Of a DNA stretch of 7,458 bases, positions 6,508 through 7,458 are shown in pieces; position 1 is the first letter of the stretch; each line of letters opens with the position of its first letter. Source of the DNA: an uncultured Collinsella sp. (GTDB taxonomy: Bacteria > Actinomycetota > Coriobacteriia > Coriobacteriales > Coriobacteriaceae); contig URIK01000093.1 of assembly GCA_900547855.1 (NCBI GenBank), positions 1 to 7,458 of the forward strand, given 5' to 3'. Position numbers and translations under genes: made by a program. The notes beneath the pieces are model-generated. The model made no database searches. It was not told where the DNA came from and saw only the letters and a program-made list of their open reading frames with translations.

Positions 6508-7236
6508 TTAGTCCTCATCATGCGTGTCCTCCGCAGTGTCGTCGGTGGCCAGGAATTCCTCGCCACCGACCGCCTCAACATCTTCAACATCGGTATCGAG
6601 CAGTTCGTGCTCTTCGTCCAGGTCATCGGCCTGCTCCTCGAGCGTGGACTGAATGCTGCGGCCGCTCAGGCGCTCACGGATAAACTGGCGCGACTGCTCG
6701 TCGGGGGCAAACTGCTCCAGGTCGGGCAAGTCGCGGGTGGAGCGCAGGCCGAACTTTTCCAAGAAGGCGTTGGTCGTGCCGTAGATGATGGCCTGACCGC
6801 GCTGGGGGTCGCGGCCCAGCTCGCGCACCAGGCCCTTGTCCACGAGCGACGCGATGACGCCGTCGGAATTGACGCCGCGGATGCCCTTGACTACCTCGCG
6901 TGTCACGGGCTGGTGGTATGCGATGACGGCCAGGGTCTCGAGCGCCGCCTGCGACAGCTTTAGCGTGTCCCAGCTCAGCACGTAGGCCTCGACCACATCA
7001 TGGTAGGCGGGGTGCGTAAACAGGCGCCAGCCGCCGGCGACCTCGCGCAGCTGAAAACCGCGATTGGCCTCCTCGTACTCAACCTTGAGCTCGGCGAGCA
7101 GCGACGCGCACTCGCCGGGGGCGATATCCAGTGCGCCGGCCAGTGCGGGCGCACTCACCGGGTCGCTTGACACCAGCAGCAGCGCCTCGAGAGCGCCTTT
7201 GAGGCTGTTTGCCTCCAGCGTGGAAAGGGTTGACAT
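6508..7236 (-). CDS. scpB: ScpB, segregation and condensation protein B
   Basis: ScpB is the winged-helix (kite) subunit that dimerises, binds ScpA and with Smc forms the bacterial condensin that compacts and separates chromosomes. The 242-residue protein shows the first winged helix (about 10-90), with FQLREVAGGWRLFTHP (61-76), and the second with the family signature SQAALETLAVIAYHQPVTR (95-113), IRGVNSDGVIASLVDKGLV (119-137) and a C-terminal core YGTTNAFLEKFGL (152-164). From about residue 199 the tail is very acidic (many Asp and Glu to the final DED) and likely disordered; it is longer than the core of the family needs. The start at ATG 7234-7236 has TAGGAG (7245-7250) 8 bases upstream, in which TAG is the scpA stop. 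The gap to scpA is 11 bases, the usual coupled scpAB pair. Confidence 0.97.
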   Translation of the reverse strand: MSTLSTLEANSLKGALEALLLVSSDPVSAPALAGALDIAPGECASLLAELKVEYEEANRGFQLREVAGGWRLFTHPAYHDVVEAYVLSWDTLKLSQAALETLAVIAYHQPVTREVVKGIRGVNSDGVIASLVDKGLVRELGRDPQRGQAIIYGTTNAFLEKFGLRSTRDLPDLEQFAPDEQSRQFIRERLSGRSIQSTLEEQADDLDEEHELLDTDVEDVEAVGGEEFLATDDTAEDTHDED

Positions 7237-7244
7237 GGTTGCCG

Positions 7245-7250
7245 CTCCTA
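7245..7250 (-). promoter_or_regulatory. Ribosome binding site of scpB fused to the scpA stop
   Basis: TAGGAG on the minus strand, 8 bases before the scpB ATG. Its first three bases are the TAG stop of scpA, which suggests coupled translation of the two condensin partners. Confidence 0.75.
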
Positions 7251-7412
7251 TTCGGTGAGCTCGGGGCCCTCGCCGGGCACGTAGGCCTCGGCGCCCTCGA
7301 CGCGGTTGATGCAGATGGTTCCGAAGATCTTGTCCTGGCTCAGTGTGAGCGAACCGCGCTTGGCGAGCTCCAGCATGGCCAGGAAGGTGACGACGAGCTG
7401 CTCGGTGGTGGC
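7248..7412 (-). CDS. scpA: ScpA, segregation and condensation protein A (C-terminal 54 residues only)
   Basis: ScpA is the kleisin that bridges the Smc heads and binds the ScpB dimer. Only the last 54 codons and the TAG stop are present; the family is usually around 230-280 residues. The remaining piece begins ATTEQLVVTFLAMLELAKRG, the conserved C-terminal winged helix that contacts the Smc head, and continues with LSQDKIFGTICINR, a typical family ending. A short Glu/Gly/Pro-rich tail (AEAYVPGEGPELTE) closes the protein. Its reading frame at the cut passes directly into adapter at 7413. Its place just before scpB, with 11 bases between, supports the call. Further upstream sequence is missing because of library fragmentation. 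Confidence 0.92.
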   Translation of the reverse strand, partial: ATTEQLVVTFLAMLELAKRGSLTLSQDKIFGTICINRVEGAEAYVPGEGPELTE

Positions 7413-7458
7413 CTGTCTCTTATACACATCTGACGCTGCCGACGACTAGTCGAGTGTA
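7413..7458 (-). other. Nextera/Tn5 sequencing adapter with i5 index, reverse orientation (artefact)
   Basis: This is the reverse complement of the left adapter: the mosaic end CTGTCTCTTATACACATCT (7413-7431), Read 1 segment GACGCTGCCGACGA (7432-7445), index CTAGTCGA (7446-7453, complement of TCGACTAG) and P5 flank GTGTA (7454-7458). It is synthetic, and the genome insert ends at 7412. Confidence 0.98.

Larger units (their letters stand above)
2..7458. repeat. 46-bp terminal inverted repeat made by the adapters (not a transposon)
   Basis: Bases 2-47 and 7413-7458 are perfect reverse complements. They contain the hyperactive Tn5 mosaic end, so a repeat finder or transposon search could report terminal inverted repeats around a 7.4-kb element. 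No transposase gene lies between them, and the index and primer segments show that they come from library preparation. Confidence 0.97.

Noticed and set aside
1..7458. Terminal inverted repeats suggesting a transposon or linear replicon
   Set aside because: The repeats are Nextera adapter with primer and index segments; no transposase or telomere gene is present.

Overview
The window is one insert of bacterial chromosome (about bases 48-7412) flanked at both ends by Illumina Nextera/Tn5 library adapter. The first 47 and last 46 bases are man-made: Tn5 mosaic end, Read 1 primer site, the 8-base index TCGACTAG, and a piece of the P5 flank. They form a perfect 46-bp inverted repeat that is not a biological feature.

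The insert is GC-rich. All nine protein genes lie on the minus strand, packed head to tail, so transcription runs from high to low coordinates. The gene content and order, the GC-rich codon use and the protein sequences suggest a high-GC Gram-positive, most likely an actinomycete relative of the class Coriobacteriia (for example a gut Collinsella-like organism). This is inference from recalled gene order and sequence character, not a database result. The pairing scpA-scpB-rluB-cmk-der is common in Actinobacteria, while cmk-plsC-ispH and DUF512-der-plsY neighbourhoods are familiar from Clostridia.

In the order of transcription: scpA (only its last 54 codons, cut by the adapter), scpB (condensin partner), an RluB-type 23S rRNA pseudouridine synthase, cmk (CMP kinase), a PlsC-type acyltransferase, ispH (last step of the MEP isoprenoid pathway), a DUF512 radical-SAM protein of unknown function with a PDZ-like N-terminus, der (double-GTPase ribosome assembly factor), and plsY (first 114 codons, cut by the adapter). 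Spacings are +11, +22 (or overlapping), +66, +3, +2, +2, +10 and -8 bases. No convincing terminator or promoter was seen between genes, so one operon with translational coupling is the simplest reading.

The genes serve growth housekeeping: chromosome segregation (ScpAB), ribosome maturation (RluB, Der), nucleotide supply (Cmk), phosphatidate synthesis (PlsY then PlsC) and isoprenoid precursors (IspH). I see no mobile element, CRISPR, RNA gene or defence system. The items most worth a second look are the uncharacterised DUF512 radical-SAM protein, a Glu in place of the usual catalytic-motif Asp in the PlsC protein, the uncertain start of the pseudouridine synthase, and the adapter ends themselves. 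The many long plus-strand reading frames are antisense shadows of GC-rich genes.
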